A DNA stretch of 64,000 nucleotides from Ryuthela nishihirai (lineage: Eukaryota; Arthropoda; Arachnida; Araneae; Heptathelidae): NCBI GenBank assembly GCA_038380435.1, contig JAWZYU010000025.1, positions 48,244,691-48,308,690 on the forward strand, read 5' to 3'. The notes beneath the pieces were generated by a model, which saw nothing but the letters and a program-made list of their open reading frames with translations, was not told the DNA's origin and searched no databases. The translations under genes and the position numbers were made by a program. Positions 10,574-20,905 of this stretch are shown in pieces; the first letter of the stretch is position 1, and each line of letters opens with the position of its first letter.

Positions 10574-13500
10574 TGTGATTCACTTTCCCTTAACCAGTTT
10601 TACTTTATTTACGTTATATTTATCATTTTGGGGATTATTATTTAATTTTTTGGACTGATTGCAATTCTCGTTTCTGAGCTATAGGAGTTGCGCATGCGCA
10701 ACTCCAACTTTTGATTGTAAGCCGTTAATGTGTACATGTAGGACACAGCCCCTCTTGCATCATAGCTAGCATGATTGTCAGATTATGCAAATGTTTTCCC
10801 AGCATGCAACAGACATGCCGGATTTGTACGCCATGTCATATAAGCCTGCTCCACACGTACACATTTTTCTTTACAACATGCCAATGCTAATCCCCAACCC
10901 CACCCTATTTGCTGGCATAGCACATGAACACTAATTAATTTGCCTTCACATGAAGTCTTCTCACTATTCCAGCATCTCCTCATTGCGCATTCACATATCA
11001 AGACCTCGAGAGGTGGACAGCTGCATTTCACATTTTATTGTCTAGGAACGACATGCCTTTTCTATCAGCCAAAAAATGCAAGGCCCTTGCTAGGGTATTA
11101 CTAATTAATGAAATACAAAAAGAGGGAACTGCAGTGAAAAGAAAAATGTGGGTAAAGAAATAGTTAACAAAGAAACGTTTGTCCACTAAAAGAACTTCAG
11201 GAGAACAATCCCGATGACTTTCGAAATTATTTAAGAATGAGCAATGAAACATTCAATATTCTGAGTAGGAATGTTTTATATTTAATTGTGAATTTTAACC
11301 CTTAATTACTAATCCTGTCACAAAATTCATTAGTGCTCAGTGGGAAATCTCAAATCTTCACAAAATGTATTAAGTATATAATATATATATTCATCCTTTA
11401 TAGTGTTGAATGATTTTAACATCTGCTGTGCTAATGCTAAAGCTCATTAAAGAATTGAAAATGATCAGTTTGACCAATATCACGTTATATCAATTACAAT
11501 CTCCAAACAGCAGATTGTAATTCGAAAATTATAAAGGTTTCTTCAGTCTTTTTCTCCTAGCTTAATATGAGCACACTTGTGACACTTAACTCTTTCAGAG
11601 TTCTTAAAGCATAAAAATAAAAAAAAATCTTCACAGTAAAATTAGCTCATATCATTAATTTAATTTTATGAAAATTAACAGTATCTAGTGAGAGAAATAA
11701 AAAACTACCAAAAATCAGTTGAAACTCAAAACTTGATTTTAAAACTTGCTATTTCCTTGCAAGCTATTAAATTTAGTAAATAACTCGTAATTGTTGACGA
11801 AATGTATTTATAAAACCAATAATAAAAAAGCTAATTTGTCTTTACTCTTAGACAAATTAACTTTGAACTTGAAAAAAAAACTAAATTTGAACTAACTTGA
11901 AAAGAAAAAAAAACTTTCTATAGTGCAATGGTGTAAAAAATATTATTTTAATCAGTATTTACTTCTGTTTGAGAGTTCGGTATATTTATGAGAGTTCGGT
12001 ATGTTTTGAGAGTTCGTTATTATATATATAAGGAAGGAGGTACCTTTAATTGTGTTGGAAAATTGTGTCGAAGTGAAAGTAGATCATCTTATCAAAATTC
12101 GGTATTAGCCACTTATTTACCATATCCTTACTTTTTATCTTCCATAAAGCATGGATGTTGCTTGTATTCTTCAATAAACTCAGTCATTATTTCTCTGCTA
12201 AACAATGTTTCTGCCATTTTGCACAAAACAGGATGGTGTGACAACGAAAACAGCACACAATCTCCTCATTGAGCATGCGCTTATCACCAAAAGACACCAC
12301 ATGGTTCTCCTTCAACCCTCAAACACTACTCAAGGCTAGAGAAGGGATGGGCAGAGAGGGTGCACTGCAGCTGGAATTCCAACAGGCACAGAATGCCAAA
12401 TTTCCCCCAAGTCACTACACCATTCCCAGTGATAAGCTCATTAAAGGGGATTAGGAACGGTTGGTATGAGCCACTTATGGAATGACATGTAGAAAAATGT
12501 GTATGTGTGGATTTTTTTTATTTTTATCTTTAAGAACTCTTATAGAGTTAAGTGTCACAAGTGTGCTCATATTCAGCTAGAGGAAAAGGCTGAAGAATCC
12601 TTCGTAATTTTTGAATTACAATCTGCTTTTTGTAGGTGTATGTGATATTGGTCAAAGCAATCGTTTTCAATTTTCCAATGAGCTTTAGCATTAGCACAGC
12701 TGATGTTAAAATCGTTCAACACTATAAAGGATAATATTTATATACTTAACATATTTTGCGAAGATTTGAGATTTCCCACTGAGCACTAATGAATTTAGTG
12801 ACAGGGTTAGTAATCAAGGATTAAAATTCACAATTAAATATAAAACACTCCTACTCAGAATATTGAATGTTTCATTGCTCATTCTTAAATAATTTCGAAA
12901 GTCATCGGGATTGTTCTCCTGAAGTTCTTATAGTGGCCAAACGTTTCTTTGTTTGTTAACTATTTCTTTACCCACATTTTCCTTTTCACTGCAGTTCCCT
13001 CTTTCTGAATTTCATTAATTAGTAATGCCCTAGCAAGAGCCTTGCATATTTTGGCTGATGGAAAAGGCATGTCGTTCCTAGACAATAAAATGTGAAATGC
13101 AGCTGTCCACCTCTCAAGGTCTTGATAAATGCATGTGCAGTAAGATGCTGGAATGGAAAAAAGACTCCATATGGAGTCAAATCAATTAGTGTTCACACGC
13201 TTAAGCCAGCAAATAGGGTGGGGTTGGGGATTAGCATTGGCGTCTTGTGAAGGAAAACGTGTACATGTGGAGAGGGCTTTAGTATTGTGTGGAGAGAGAG
13301 AATTGGTATTGTTAGTAGTATGTGTTGTGTAGAGATTTAGATAGATGTAAGTTGTTAGTACTCGAACTTTTGTATTCATCAATTGAGGGCGAGTCTTTAA
13401 ATTTTTTGAAAATAAACTTTGTTTTAGAAACTTTCGAATTTTTGCTATTTTTCTCTTGAGCAACATTAATTGATTTTTGATTAAATTTAAATTTTAATTA

Positions 13501-13688
13501 AACTTGACAATCCTTTTTAAATTCTTACTTGATAAGTAATACTAGACAAATAATTAACGAACCCTGTTTCAACTTTATTTGGCAAGTTAATATTGCCTGG
13601 CGCCCAACAAAGCTATCTGGAATTTTGAATAAATTTGAAACAGACAAAAGGTCCAACTTGAAAAGTTAATAATCTTTGAAGCGTTACG
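10574..13688 (+). mobile_element. Gypsy-type LTR A, split by a fold-back element
   Basis: The LTR starts TGTGATTCAC (10574) and ends ...GAAGCGTTACG (about 13688), near-complementary TGTRAT/GTTACA ends. It matches LTR B (58552-60839, opposite strand) and, more distantly, LTR C (17479-18114). Shared blocks are 'ccttaaccagttt', 'ttttgggg', the palindrome around 'ggagttgcgcatgcgcaactcc' and 'tgcctggcgcccaac'. 10844-13277 is a later insertion, leaving about 680 bp of LTR. No gag or pol follows, so it may be a solo LTR. A target duplication was not found. Confidence 0.7.
10844..13277. mobile_element. PIF/Harbinger-derived fold-back element inside LTR A
   Basis: Two long inverted arms, 10844-11640 and about 12505-13277, match at roughly 85-90% by eye. 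Ends read GCCTGCTCCACACGTACAC on the left and, inverted, GCCCTCTCCACATGTACAC on the right. Within both arms one frame reads RKMWVKK, then FRRTIPMTFEIILRMSNETF, like the start of Harbinger (HARBI1-type) transposases where a 'R-M-S-x-E-T-F' block is typical; stops interrupt it. The 865-bp spacer (11640-12505) holds a repeat of 'ggaaggaggtaccttta' shared with 10377-10450 and a 61-codon ORF at 12269 of unknown origin. The flanking bases do not give a clean 3-bp duplication. Confidence 0.65.
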
Positions 13689-13759
13689 ATATATTCATAA
13701 TTATTGATTTGGATATATTTTTATATCCATCATCAAATTGAAGTTAATGCTTAATTAAG

Positions 13760-14245
13760 AAATTATACTTAAAATATAATTTAAAAATAAGTTTAATAAA
13801 ATATAGTTTTAAAAATAGGGATATTAATAGCTTGAGTAACAAGTTAGAGTCCTTACGAACAACACCTTTATCATAAAAAATATTCAAAATTTCAGTCAGC
13901 CATATGACAAAACAAATGTTCCCAGCTCTAAGCATTTTGGTGGTGATTTCATCCACCCCTGGGGATTTATGCAGTTTTAATTTAGAGATAGCCAAAGTGA
14001 CTTCAGAGTGTGATATATGGTCAACATTAAAGCCAGTAATGTATCTATCCTCATTACAAACAATGGGAGTAGAATAATCACATCATTTAGATCATCTCTG
14101 AAATGCTCAGCCCACCTAACAATCACAGAATCCTCACCTTCAACCACCTTGTCATATTTATCCCTCAATTCCTGTGTACCTGTCTGTTTCTTTCAACACA
14201 AAAGATTAACTATCTGGTACAATCTCCTATTGTTGTAGCCTTATA
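13760..14245 (-). pseudogene. LINE-R fragment: start of the reverse transcriptase
   Basis: Minus-strand frames read RDKYDKVVEGEDSVIVRWAEHF, then ISKLKLHKSPGVDEITTKML and WLTEILNIFYDKGVV. This is the conserved region before RT motif A, where a 'K-S/A-P-G-x-D' signature is typical. It matches 36380-36790 and 47090-47600 closely. Frame is lost at least twice. It is truncated by AT-rich sequence at the left and meets a Penelope-like fragment at the right. Confidence 0.8.
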
Positions 14246-14249
14246 GGCT

Positions 14250-14680
14250 AAAATTTCTACTTGCATTTAATTTTGAAGTATTGTTAGCGATAATTCTGTA
14301 TTAAATTTTTTATTATTTATATTTTGTTGATTCTTTAATATACGTTGTTCATATGTCCTGTATGTTTTCCCTATGTATTAATTTCCCCCCCCCCCCAATT
14401 TATTTTCAGCATTAGGTATTTCAACATTATACACCCCTCCTGTTGGAATACGTTTATCTCTATCATTAATAATTAATTTTTTGATTGTATTAGTTACTGT
14501 ATGTGGCATTTTTAATTCATACTTAATTAAGGTTTTTTTTTAGTTTTAGATATACCTGGAATATAAGGAAAACTGTGTGTATATTGTGTTTTATTTAATA
14601 TTTGTGCAGGATTAGGTTGTGCTGTTTGCTGTTGCTCATGTGTGATAGTTCACCATGATAAATGGAACTCATAGCTTGAC
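14250..14680 (-). pseudogene. Penelope-like element, GIY-YIG endonuclease region
   Basis: On the minus strand, 14570-14300 gives NTIKKLIINDRDKRIPTGGV, then YNVEIPNAENKL and, after a poly-G frame slip (C run on the plus strand at 14386-14398), YIGKTYRTYEQRI. The GVY ... YIGxTxR spacing is that of the GIY-YIG nuclease at the C-terminus of Penelope-like retroelements, which nicks DNA for insertion. The copy at 45965-46600 aligns with it. The reverse transcriptase part is absent. Confidence 0.65.
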
Positions 14681-14689
14681 TATGTGAAG

Positions 14690-15720
14690 ATAGTGTTAAG
14701 CTTAATTAATTAAGCTTAAATAGTTAAGCAAATAGTCTACAGACTAGTTGCTCAAAAGTCTTCAGTTATACAGCATAATCGTGAATTTAAATATTTAAAA
14801 AAAAATTGCTATGTAATTTAAATTAACAGGCTTCGTTTTTAACATGAATGAGAAGTTGCTTTCAAACAAGTTGTAGCTTGTTAACTTCAGAGGTTTGAGT
14901 GCAAATCTACAGATGTGTTGAGAACTTTTTTAACGCCCTTTGTAACCCCACAGAAAACTTACCTATATTAAATTAAGGCAGTTTTACAATAGTAGCCTGA
15001 ATGAGTCTGCTTTGTTTTAACTCTTTGCAGGAATATTCAAAGTTTGATGTGTATTGATGATGAGGTTTACAATAGTGCAAATAAGCATGATGACAGATAA
15101 TTCACAGCAGTGGAAGTAGCAATAATTTGCCCTCTTGAAAACGGCAAAGACATTATTTTCTCCAACTATGCACTGTATATTGTCTATAGCTATTTATATT
15201 GGGACAAAAGTTTACAATGAGTTCGAGAGACCAAATAATATTTTTGGATTTAGGACTGAAATTTCAAATTACCAAGTTCATTATCTATGCAAATTGTTCT
15301 GTAATCTGTTGGAGAATGCTAATGATATTAACACTAGAAATGCTTAACATCAGAATGTTTGACCTTAGAAGACTTTCTGTAATGCCCACTTTGAAATTAT
15401 GATATTCACAAAACCATTGGTCTGTCATCTTTTGGCAAAAATGTGATTTATAGGATACACAAATGTATATAGTATAAAATTTATTGACATGCATGCTTAT
15501 TAAATCTGCATTCGTAGAATTAAAATAACACCTATTTTGAATTATCAAAATTTAGGTTTGAAATATTTATTTTTAAAGAAATTATACAATACTTAGAATT
15601 TTATTTCATTGTTGTCACTGTTTATATAATGCCAAAAAATATGCAATTGAAATTTATTTATCAGAATTCAGGTTGCAAGTTGAAGTGTACATGTAATGAA
15701 TACTGAACATATAAAAAAAT
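14690..15720. other. Intron sequence, nothing recognised
   Basis: AT-rich sequence without SINE heads, long inverted repeats or conserved ORFs. Small ORFs around 15135-15548 overlap on both strands and show no family signature. Confidence 0.45.
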
Positions 15721-15726
15721 ATATAC

Positions 15727-15798
15727 CTTTTGTGGTGTTCCAATATGTGCAAAGGCATTTTCTTCAGGGGAAATATTAATACCAACTGTTGATAGCTG
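15727..15798 (-). CDS. DNAI7: DNAI7/CASC1-like gene, fifth exon seen (internal)
   Basis: 72 bp, 24 codons, phase 0 at both ends. Acceptor tgtttatttag before it, donor gtatatatt after it. It encodes QLSTVGINISPEENAFAHIG plus TPQK. Joined to the preceding exon it reads WLSPRQLIN-QLSTVGINISP, which corresponds to the 'W-M-x-P ... L-x-x-x-G-L-N-I-F-P' stretch I remember from DNAI7/CASC1. Too small to stand out as an ORF; recognised through splice sites, phase and the family pattern. Confidence 0.75.
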
Positions 15799-15804
15799 CT
15801 AAAT

Positions 15805-16715
15805 AAACAAATTTTGTAAACTTCATTGTATTAAAATACAATAACACATATAGTTTTATGTATGAAACAATAAACTGCATAATGTAATTGGAGCAATTTT
15901 AAACATGTACTTTTTTTATTCTATTTTCCTCCCAGTATGATTTATTTAAATTTAAAATATTCATGAAAACAAAAAGTGTAGTAAATGATAAAAAATATTA
16001 AATTTAGTAATGTTAGAAAAAGATAAAATTTTAAGCATCATCTAAAATTTCACTTTCAGAATATGTTGAACTATGCTCAGGAGTGGGGAAATACAGAAAA
16101 TTTTCAGCAGCCAGCAGTTTTTACCATAAGACAGAACAGATATATACCAATGTAAAGGAAAGGAGGAAATTTTTCCTTCTTACATATGAATTAAAAAAGA
16201 GCATGCAATGAAATTAACAATACTGCACTCAAAGGAGAAAGTGATGTTCTTTCCACTGAAAATATTTCACTGTTGTCATTTTCCTTGCTTTTAAGTCACA
16301 AGCTATTCCAGAAAATCCAGTCACTACTGGTTATGGGCAAATGAATTTCCCCAGCCCTGACTATGTTGCATAAAATTTAGTAATCAGTGCTCTGTTACAG
16401 TCTTGCTATTATTATCTAGAACTCTGAATCAGGAAAGAAGGTAGTATAATTTTTTCACACTTGTGTATCTATGATTAATATGACTTCACAACTGAGTTTC
16501 TTCTTTATGATACATAGTGTCTGGTAATGAGCAACATCTGATAAACATAAATTCTTGTTGCATATAAATTATCACATTCCCTGTCAGTTTAAAAAGCACC
16601 CTAAATAACATGAATTATTTGGAAAAGAAAGCCCATCACCACTTCCTTCATAACTTTATTTAGGCAAGTGTAAAAGTGCCACCACCTTAACAGGTTGAAC
16701 AACTGATGTGCAATT
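15805..16715. other. Intron sequence, nothing recognised
   Basis: AT-rich. A short piece near 16660 (ggcaagtgtaaaag) resembles the dispersed repeat at 2702 and 4404. No conserved ORF or terminal repeat pair seen. Confidence 0.4.
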
Positions 16716-16719
16716 AGAT

Positions 16720-17098
16720 TGAGTAGTTTTACCTCTGAATGGCACCTTTTTGCACATAATGGGCTAAGTGGCCAAGCCACAAGGACCCCAAAGACTCAGA
16801 GAAGGTGCCCCACTGCACAGCTGTTAGGAGATAGATGGTAGCTTCCCATCTAGGACTCCAAGGGTGTTCTTTAAAGTGCATAGGCATAGCTTCCCATCTC
16901 CTGCACATGGGAACAGAGCTTCACGTCCCATCTGACAGACGGTGGCCTTTCAAAGACCATTCATGTCCCCTTTCTGATTGAGGACAGGATGGGGATTTGG
17001 CAGAGATAAATCTGAACACTGGCATGGGTGGGACTCAAATCTAGGAACTACAGATTACGAGTCTGGAGCACTATCAACTGAGCCAACATCTGCCATTG
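16720..17098 (-). mobile_element. SINE-A, minus strand
   Basis: Near full length but diverged. The plus-strand left end 'agttttacctctgaatggcacc' is the SINE 3' end. The right end holds the tRNA-like head: B box as 'ggactcaaatc' and A box as 'caactgagcca'. Confidence 0.85.
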
Positions 17099-17344
17099 CA
17101 AACTCTCAATTTATTCTGGGAGGTGGATGAAGTTTTTCATACCTATCTACCTCTGACTAATAAATTACTATTTATAACAAATAAATTTCATATATTTTAT
17201 GAATAAGTTTTAAAATTGAGCTTAAATCTGGTCTTTTAATGAGATGCAATCTGAATAGTTTTGTCTGGATAGAATAAGTAGCAGACCAACATAAATGTAC
17301 AAAAAAAATATGGTTCTATAGTTAATTCTATTAATTTAAATATA

Positions 17345-17478
17345 AAGAAATCTAAACTCTCTCAGTGATTGAGTGGATATGATTAGCTACATGAATTGTA
17401 TGTTTAGCTACAGAGTAACAGACCTGGGTTTGAGCCATGGATCTTTCCTTTCTGGTGTCTTTCTGCTGAGTCTCCTGT
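17345..17478 (+). mobile_element. SINE-B, 5' half
   Basis: tRNA-like head with B box GGTTTGAGCC, then 'catggatctttcc' and 'tttctgctgag', as in the intact SINE-B copies at 24352 and 31419. The SINE is cut here by LTR C and resumes at 18115. Confidence 0.65.
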
Positions 17479-18114
17479 TGTAATGGTTCACCATTCATTT
17501 TTATGTTTCCTTAACCAGTTTGAATTTATTTACATTATAATTATTATTTTGGGGCATTTCTTTACTTTAAATAATAATTTCAATCTGTCTGTAGCGTTGT
17601 TGATGGCACAACTCTGTTTTAATTAACAGCTGCTAAACTGTGCTGAGCAAGTTGCTTATGTCATCATCATCATATGCAAATGTGGCTGAGTTGATTGAAT
17701 ACCAACTCCTACTACTCCTACACTCTCTCAATGACACTATCATTGAGAGAGTGTAGGAGTAGTAGGAACTGATGTTGAGGTGAAGGAAGAGTGACTGTAG
17801 AGAAAATATTTTTGTTTTGTGCATCATTTTGGAGGTGTCTTTTGCAGAAGCTTTTTATTAGTGAGTCCATAATCTAATAAACTTATTTAATTTTATGAAA
17901 TTGTATTTGACTTTGATTTTTTTTTTCTTGAGCAGAGCTTTGTTTTATCGATATTGCTTTAATAATTATTGTTGGACAATCATTAATTTAATTTCTTCAT
18001 TGTCTTATGCTCATTTAAAAAGGTACTCTTACTTATTTAATTTTTGACAAGATTAACTGCCTGGCACCCGAATTCAGTTATCTGGCAAATAATAACATAC
18101 ATTGGAGTATTACA
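17479..18114 (+). mobile_element. Gypsy-type LTR C (solo-like), inserted in a SINE-B
   Basis: 636 bp with complementary ends TGTAATGG ... GTATTACA. Shares 'ccttaaccagttt', 'ttttgggg', 'cttgagcag' and 'tgcctggcacccgaa' with LTRs A and B but is clearly diverged. Both flanks are halves of one SINE-B, so the ends of the LTR are well fixed. A clean duplication is no longer visible. An internal perfect hairpin lies at 17707-17767. Confidence 0.7.
17707..17767. repeat. Perfect 28-bp hairpin
   Basis: Arms 17707-17734 and 17740-17767 are perfectly complementary (tcctactactcctacactct...), loop 17735-17739. It lies inside LTR C and is not seen in LTRs A or B. Confidence 0.95.
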
Positions 18115-18240
18115 ACACCTTTCCTCACAGAGAAACTTTATGGCTATTAAAAAATTGGTAGGCCCCTTCAGACATTTGTGGCAAGCAGCTGTTTGATGAG
18201 TAATTTATTTTTTTAAAACAACTAAACAAATTTTTTTTTG
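18115..18240 (+). mobile_element. SINE-B, 3' half
   Basis: Aligns with the second half of the SINE-B at 31419-31625: 'tcctcacaga', then 'cagac', then 'tggcaagcagctg' and 'taatttattttt'. Continuation of 17345-17478 after removal of LTR C. Confidence 0.6.
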
Positions 18241-18418
18241 TTTAATAGCCCCTTCTTTTTCTACATAATGGAATACTCAGGTCATGAACCCAAACTTTCA
18301 GATTTGTAGAAAGAAATTTGCTGCTCAGCTTTAGGAATAGATGGAAGTGCCTGTCATGATCATTCAATGCAAAGAGCACTGGGTACAACTCTCCATTGTC
18401 CCGAGGTCATGACTTTAA

Positions 18419-18528
18419 CCCTTTAATGCACTGAAATAGCTATATTTTGAAATGGACTAGTCCAAATGCTTTCCCTTTTATCTTTACTACCTTCTACACT
18501 TTTCTGAGATTTCTTGGGTATTAAAGTG
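18419..18528. mobile_element. TTAA-bounded MITE (~110 bp)
   Basis: TTAA at 18415-18418 and 18529-18532 flanks a sequence starting CCCTTTAATGC and ending GTATTAAAGTG. It is homologous to 40438-40540, sharing 'ggactagtccaaat' and 'tctttactacc'. Flanking TTAA and a CCC start are typical of piggyBac-type elements. Confidence 0.65.
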
Positions 18529-18539
18529 TTAATGTCTCA

Positions 18540-19480
18540 TCTAATGGATGGCATCTTTTCCAACATTGTTGTTGGAAAAGGGAAGAATTTTCAAATGTGA
18601 CACAATTAAAACATGAATATGTGTTTCTCGAGTTATGCTACCGAGTGTACCACCTCACATCCATCAGCAAGAGCACAATAAACCAACGTGAATATAGCAT
18701 ATATACAGGGTATTTCACAACTGGTATGCCATACTTAGTAGGTGATTCAAGTAAAAAGAAGTTAACACACAGTACTATTTCTAAAAGTTGAGGAGCAACA
18801 GATGTTTTACAATAAAATTGTGTAAATATGTAGTTTACCAAATACTGAGCTTTTCAAACTTAATTTATTGACAAGAGATTAAGTGTGCCCCCACCACTGT
18901 TTTTTTTAAATTGCCTTTTTAGGATCACAGTTGTCATTGCTTCACACATTTTTTGCATCTATACAATTTTAATTATGCTCCCCAAAAACATTACTACTAG
19001 GGATGTATTCTGAGAAGTTTTATGTTATCAATCTGCTGTTTTGACCTTCTATAGCATGCCAAGAGAGAGAAGGAGAAGTAGTAGTAGAATCTGTTCTGAT
19101 GCTCCCATATTAAACTGGGATTTTCATATTTTGTTTGTATATATACAGCCCATATTTAATTATACCTTCACTCAAAATACTAAAGAAATTAACTAGCACT
19201 CTCATAAACATGAACTCATATTTAATTTCACTTGAACTTGTTATGAAGAAATAAAATGTAATAATAACTCACTTTGGTGTCAAAATTTATACTTAAAATT
19301 TAATAAAAACAGTTTCACTGTATAAATAAACAGCAAAATATATACAATATGGTATAACAGAGATAAAAAATACTTATTGATAATAGGATACTTATTTGCA
19401 TTCTATTATCATCATGTCTAATTTTCATATAATCACATGTACTTAGATAAATAATCTTGAAATCTCAGTGTAAGATTTCC
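18540..19480. other. Intron sequence, nothing recognised
   Basis: AT-rich intron just downstream of the exon at 19485-19667. No convincing repeats or ORFs. Confidence 0.4.
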
Positions 19481-19484
19481 TTAC

Positions 19485-19667
19485 ATTTATTAGTTGACGT
19501 GGTGATAGCCACTCTGTATATAAGTGAGTAAACATGAGAGCATCTCCCTGTTGAATTAACTGAATCCTGCATCCTTGTTCACCAATTTCAATTTCTAGCA
19601 TAACTAAAGCTCCACTTATAGACATAATAGCATTGTGTGAATTATTTCTCAGGCGGAGCTCCCAAGA
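19485..19667 (-). CDS. DNAI7: DNAI7/CASC1-like gene, fourth exon seen (internal)
   Basis: 183 bp, 61 codons, phase 0 at both ends. Acceptor atttctttgtag before it, donor gtaaggaaa after it. The first residues, SWELRLRN, complete the family motif begun in the previous exon (KYANLPFQ-SWEL). It continues with ISGALVMLEIEIGEQGCRIQ, LIQQGDALMF and ends WLSPRQLIN. In DNAI7/CASC1 proteins a '(Y/L)P(F/Y)QSWELRP' block is, in my memory, the most conserved piece. This is the largest exon in the window. A ~35-bp near-copy of its downstream intron flank recurs at 22981-23016. Confidence 0.8.
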
Positions 19668-20131
19668 CTACAAAGAAATAATATTATCATATGCTACAAA
19701 TATTATGAAAAATTATACTAATAATTGTATTAACCCTAAATGTGCCAGAGGACACTACAGTTCCCAGAGCTAACTTCAGTCTCATATGTGGTGGGAACTA
19801 TAATTCCCAAGAGAATATGCTCCAAGTTTCCATTTTTTCTTCATTAAAATTGTCCATTTTTAATATTTTTTTAAAATTTCTAGATTAGATTTGATAATAA
19901 AAAAAGATACCTGATTATCTGAATGTTTTGTAAAGTTAAAAAAAAGTAAAGAAAATATTACACTGCTGTGGCAGCCATTTTTGTGACCTCATTTCACAAG
20001 GAATGTTTTTCAGCTATTTTCTTCTTTCTGGTAATGTTTCCAAACTAGTTTCATGAAGAAATGTCTTTGAACTGTTACTATTCAACTCTTTTTCTTAATC
20101 TTTTGGAATTGACTCAAAATTGGTAAAATGG

Positions 20132-20517
20132 TTGGGTTGTTTTACCTCTGAGTGGCACTTTTTTACCCAAAATGGGTTAAATGGCCATATCACAAGGAAC
20201 CTGAGGCTCAGAGAAAGCTGGGGGAGGGGACCCACCTGAACAACCCATAGAGAGAACGATGGTAACCTCCCATTAAGGCCATCCAGCATGCTCTTTAATG
20301 TGAACAGGGTATGGCTCTCCTGCACATGGGGACATGGCTTAACATTTCATCTGACACACAGCACCCTTTTCAAACCATTTGTTGTCCCTTACTAACCAAG
20401 GGCAGGGTGGGGAGTTTTGTGGAGATAAATCTCAATACTGACCCAGTTGGGACTTAAACCTGGGAGCAGCAGATTATGAGCCTGGCATGCTACTGACTGA
20501 GTCACCTCGCCCCTCAC
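20132..20517 (-). mobile_element. SINE-A, minus strand, full length with TSD
   Basis: 386 bp flanked by an 11-bp duplication, TGGTAAAATGG, at 20121-20131 and 20518-20528. Left end ttgggttgttttacctctga (SINE 3' end). tRNA head at the right end. Confidence 0.9.
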
Positions 20518-20905
20518 TGGTAAAATGGAAGCTATAAAGCAACATTTCATAGGAAAGGAATTTTCATAGGAATACTATAAGTGTTGAAATTTTTATTTTG
20601 AGTTTTTTTAATTTGTTTTGCATTTTATTAAAATGTTTCAGGAAAATTGATTTATATATTATGTTGAATTAAATGATTCTCAAATCAAATCAAAGTTTAA
20701 TACAATTGCATATATATTTGTACATTTATGCACATGAACAAAGAATACATATATATCTGTACATTTATGCAGATAAATAAAGTATTCATGTATTTGCTTG
20801 TGAAGTCATATTTATAAGCCAAGAGCAATAGCTTATCTAGGTTAAAATAGTGAGTATTAAGTTTTATCTTTACAGCAACAGTGAATATATATATATACAC
20901 ACACA

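Noticed and set aside
12269..12454. 61-codon ORF in the spacer of the Harbinger fold-back
   Set aside because: Short, no motif, not seen elsewhere in the window.
13596..13612. 'tggcgcccaac' as a retroelement primer-binding site next to an LTR
   Set aside because: In LTR C the SINE-B flanks place the LTR end about 50 bp further on (GTATTACA), so this motif is inside the LTR.
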